A stretch of DNA of 18,033 nucleotides, taken from contig CAMPET010000051.1 in NCBI GenBank assembly GCA_946803715.1, forward strand, positions 137,217 through 155,249. The letters run 5' to 3'. The stretch comes from Beroe ovata. Lineage: Eukaryota > Ctenophora > Nuda > Beroida > Beroidae. The position numbers and the translations under genes are program-made. Of this stretch, positions 15,335-18,033 are shown piece by piece (within the stretch, counting starts at the first letter, position 1; every line of letters begins with the position of its first letter). The notes beneath the pieces were generated by a model. The model saw only the letters and a program-made list of their open reading frames with translations, was not told the origin of the DNA and did not search any database.

Positions 15335-17307
15335 ATCAGTGGAGTGTTCATAACATTGAAAATGAACATGAATTTCTGACGCTTTCAATTGATGTTTCTG
15401 ACCTATCGATCGAGTAGATCCAAGTAGATTATTGCTGACAAAACGGAGTGACAATGTAGAGATCATAACATGACATGCAATCCCATTATTATACCTGTCA
15501 TGCTGTACCGTGAAATTTTGCCAGAAGTCTGTATATATCATGAACTCTCGACCATACATTGTACATTGTACCGATAATATCATGTGTATAGAACGCAGGG
15601 GATAGGTATTATTTCTGGCTCCAGGAGGCGGGCAAAGCTAACAGAAGTAAGGAAGAGGCCTTCTTGCTTTGTCCAAAGTGGAAGATTTGCCTTACGGGGG
15701 TTGTCAAGGAATTGTCCATACGTTATCAGCTTATTTGATAAAGTATTGTGATCATTGATCATCTATCCATGTCCATGCTGTAATCACCTGCTCTAAATGA
15801 CACGCATCCTCTACTTTGACTACATTGTCTCATTAATCACTTATTAACCGAATTGCACTAAACTCTCTGTCATTACTATGCTTAGGAATAATTGAACACG
15901 GAAATATAATATTCTGAATGAACGATGAAGGTCCTATTTATACCATGATGTTGGCTAAAGTATCTGGCAGGAGAGGGCCTTACATCTGTAGGGTAACCGC
16001 AGATGATTCACAGTTTAGATTCTTCCCTCTCTTATGTCAATCCTTGGATTAGAAAATCGATATCCAGTATTTTGCTATATGTTAGCAGTATACCCAATAC
16101 CCACACACATCTATAGATAAGACTTTGGATTGACCCACACCCTAGAAGATCATCCTCTTCAAAGTTCCAAGTCTCCAGAGATCTCATGAATTTCATTCAA
16201 ATACTGCCGACATGATCTTGAAATGTAACACTAACAGTATTTGACTCAGCAAAGTATAATGACAGACTACCTTATAAGGCATTGATAATTCCAATTTAAT
16301 TTATTTGACACTTTAATATGAAATCTATGCTCTGCGATTTTGTGCAGTCCATAGTGAAATGCTGTGTGTCAAATGCTCTTCATTGATCCCTAAAAACTTA
16401 AAACAACCCCCAAAAATGTTTTTGAGGAAACGCGACTTATTTATATACACTGTTGAGTGTCGACTTCCGGCAGTTTCGGGTGCAAATCCTTACATTCAGT
16501 ACTTGATCTTATTAATACTAACGCAGTTCAAATTTGAATTTTGAACTTCGCTCCCTCCACTTGAAATCAGATATTTCATATTGCGGATGTTAGCTTGAAA
16601 TGGTTAAATTATCTCAACATTAGCCCTCCTGCCACACCCCAACTTGTAGCACTGCAGTAGAGTGTAGATCATGCATCTTGGGAAGGGTAATGAATTCGTC
16701 CATATACCTAATTGTCTTCAGTTGCACAACAAATTTCCAAAACTAAATAAGGTCATTGATTGGTCTACCGACGCCCCCTTTTCGCCCCCAAAATGCCCTT
16801 TTTCTGTAGGAATGATGCTGCTGGTTCAAATGAGGTTTTGGTTTCAAAAATGTTGAAACACATTTAAAACAAAAAAAAGTTCAATTGATTGGCAACACAA
16901 TACTTCATTGACACTTCATATCAATAAGGATTGAAGTCAATGTAGGTGTAGACATGTATGTTTTGTTTATGATGCAACTAGCCCAGAATGTTTAATACCT
17001 AGGGTTTATATTATGGACGTTTATGATTTGTTGTTCAGACCAAAGGCAGTATTCAGATTTCAGTTGTAATGTTACACCAACCGCAATTCTACTTAATTCC
17101 AGGAAATTTACTGTTCTCGAAACTAGGAATAAGAATGAGAAATCAAAATGCGAGCTGTTTTTAAAAGCTTGCTTTTTCAATCCAAAACGTTTGAGATGAA
17201 AGACGTTCACGGAACCACTTTATAATCAAACAAAAATCAAACAAAATCAAACTTGTGATCAAACAATATGGGTATATGCGTATAATGACACATGCGTATG
17301 AATAGGA

Positions 17308-17317
17308 GTGTGAGTGT

Positions 17318-17367
<50 letters not shown>
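17308..17367. repeat. (TG)n microsatellite
   Basis: About 60 bases of TG with rare GA and TA interruptions. Confidence 0.93.
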
Positions 17368-17596
17368 TATACACTTTTATACCTGTGTCGATGACGTATT
17401 CAATGTGTTTGCCGCATCTTGTAATTGATTGTGGGCACATGAAATTGTGGGCCTGTAGAAACTTTGTGTACAAAGATGTAACACTTACTGTCCAATATGC
17501 AAATTGCACCTATGTGTAATGTGAAGTTAAGAATTGCTTGTCAGAATATCGCCAGCTCTCTCTCTGGGAACATTATCAGTGTACTTTATACCATTG

Positions 17597-17747
17597 TACC
17601 GTGGGGAATAGGTCCGTTTACCACTTTGGCCAGGCGCCAGTTTTTATGCGGGTTTAACGCCGGTCTAATGCCAGTCAAACCTGCGTTAGGCCGGCGTAAG
17701 ACTTGCATAAGACTGGCGCCTGGCCAAAATGGACTTATGCCCGTACC
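17597..17747. mobile_element. Fold-back (MITE-like) element with TTGGCCAGGCGCCAGT arms
   Basis: TTGGCCAGGCGCCAGT at 17626-17641 is the exact reverse complement of 17712-17727. Pairing continues inward (TTATGC...AACGCCGG against CCGGCGTAAG...GCATAA) and, with gaps, outward towards GTACCG/CGGTACC-like ends. It is much richer in GC than its surroundings. No coding capacity; no clear target duplication. Confidence 0.65.
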
Positions 17748-17755
17748 ATGTGCAC

Positions 17756-17787
17756 TCAAACTGTACAATGTACAAGGTACAGTTTGA
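17756..17787. repeat. Inverted repeat TCAAACTGTAC / GTACAGTTTGA
   Basis: Exact 11-bp arms at 17756-17766 and 17777-17787, 10-nt spacer. Confidence 0.85.
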
Positions 17788-17796
17788 GCGTATACC

Positions 17797-17850
17797 AACA
17801 TTGTACAATGTACTACATTGTACAATGTAGTACATTGTACAATGTAGTAC
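17797..17850. repeat. 17-bp tandem repeat whose unit is itself a palindrome
   Basis: Unit TACATTGTACAATGTAG at 17814-17830 and 17831-17847, with a variant copy at 17797-17813. The core TACATTGTACAATGTA is a perfect 16-bp palindrome, so the array can fold as serial cruciforms or one long hairpin. Confidence 0.92.
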
Positions 17851-17994
17851 ACTCTACACTCAAACCTGATACAGCACCGCCTCTCAGCGCGCTAAGTGAG
17901 CCGAGGTAAATTTAGAGAGCCCCGCCCTGTTACCCCTGCTTGTTATAGCACGCATTATGATAGGCAGCAGTGAAACCCTGTTGAGAACAATACT

Positions 17995-18033
17995 CACACA
18001 CACACACACACACACAGACACACACAGACACAC
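17995..18033. repeat. (CA)n microsatellite at window end
   Basis: CA repeats with GACA interruptions, continuing past the window edge. Confidence 0.92.

Larger units (their letters stand above)
12417..18033 (+). other. Presumed intron 9 (runs off the window) with fold-back repeats
   Basis: At least 5.6 kb after the GTAAGT donor with no convincing CEP170-like exon. It holds an (AT)9 tract, a cluster of ACGT cores at about 13168-13300, several inverted and tandem repeats and two (CA/TG)n tracts. The rest is plain AT-rich sequence. A small unrecognised exon could be hidden, since the downstream CEP170 region is poorly conserved. Confidence 0.55.

Noticed and set aside
15625-15760. Possible exon after CTGGCTCCAG (EAGKANRSKEEAF...)
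   Set aside because: Acceptor-like start and about 37 open codons in phase 0, but the peptide shows no CEP170 similarity, the frame ends in TGA, and the GTAAGG donor would leave a 22-nt exon. Not supported without transcripts.
1-18033. CRISPR array, bacterial operon, tRNA or rRNA genes
   Set aside because: Spliced gene structure shows a eukaryotic nuclear genome; tandem repeats lack unique spacers; no tRNA arm motifs or rRNA stretches were seen.

Overview
The window is eukaryotic and most likely comes from an invertebrate metazoan. It is AT-rich and has many (CA/TG)n tracts, minisatellites and small fold-back repeats. Its single recognisable gene is split into short exons joined by spliceosomal introns. 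The species cannot be named from the sequence. A retained U12-type AT-AC intron argues against lineages that lost minor introns, such as nematodes.

The gene is the 5' coding half of a CEP170/CEP170B-family centrosomal protein on the + strand. Nine consecutive coding exons can be traced from an ATG at 5812 to 12416. Their phases agree at every junction, and they join into 733 codons (2199 nt) without a stop. Exons 1-4 encode an N-terminal FHA domain. Exons 5-7 encode a short polar linker. Exon 8 is a 1389-nt exon for a Ser/Pro-rich disordered segment. Exon 9 carries the family signature LYGEPAWWGEEE. The C-terminal part of the protein must lie beyond 18033, because no convincing exon follows 12416.

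Layout: 1-3720 is upstream DNA with microsatellites and short tandem repeats. 3725-3830 is a TATA-less promoter-like block with two CCAAT boxes, two CACGTG E-boxes and an ATGGCGG element. 3831-5811 is presumed 5'UTR, first intron and upstream DNA; it holds a perfect 46-bp-arm hairpin and CpG-rich islands. 5812-12416 is the coding part. 12417-18033 is presumed intron 9, with several fold-back and MITE-like elements and a tandem palindrome array.

Three points stand out. (1) Intron 3, inside the FHA domain, is a textbook AT-AC minor intron. (2) Exon 8 is a symmetric phase 1-1 cassette of exactly 463 codons, placed between the FHA domain and the CEP170 signature, and GU-rich tracts lie at both adjacent donors. 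(3) The exon 9 acceptor is preceded by an AG-free minisatellite that repeats the branch-point-like pentamer CTGAC about 12 times. Together these suggest that the large disordered insert could be alternatively spliced. That is inference and would need transcript data.
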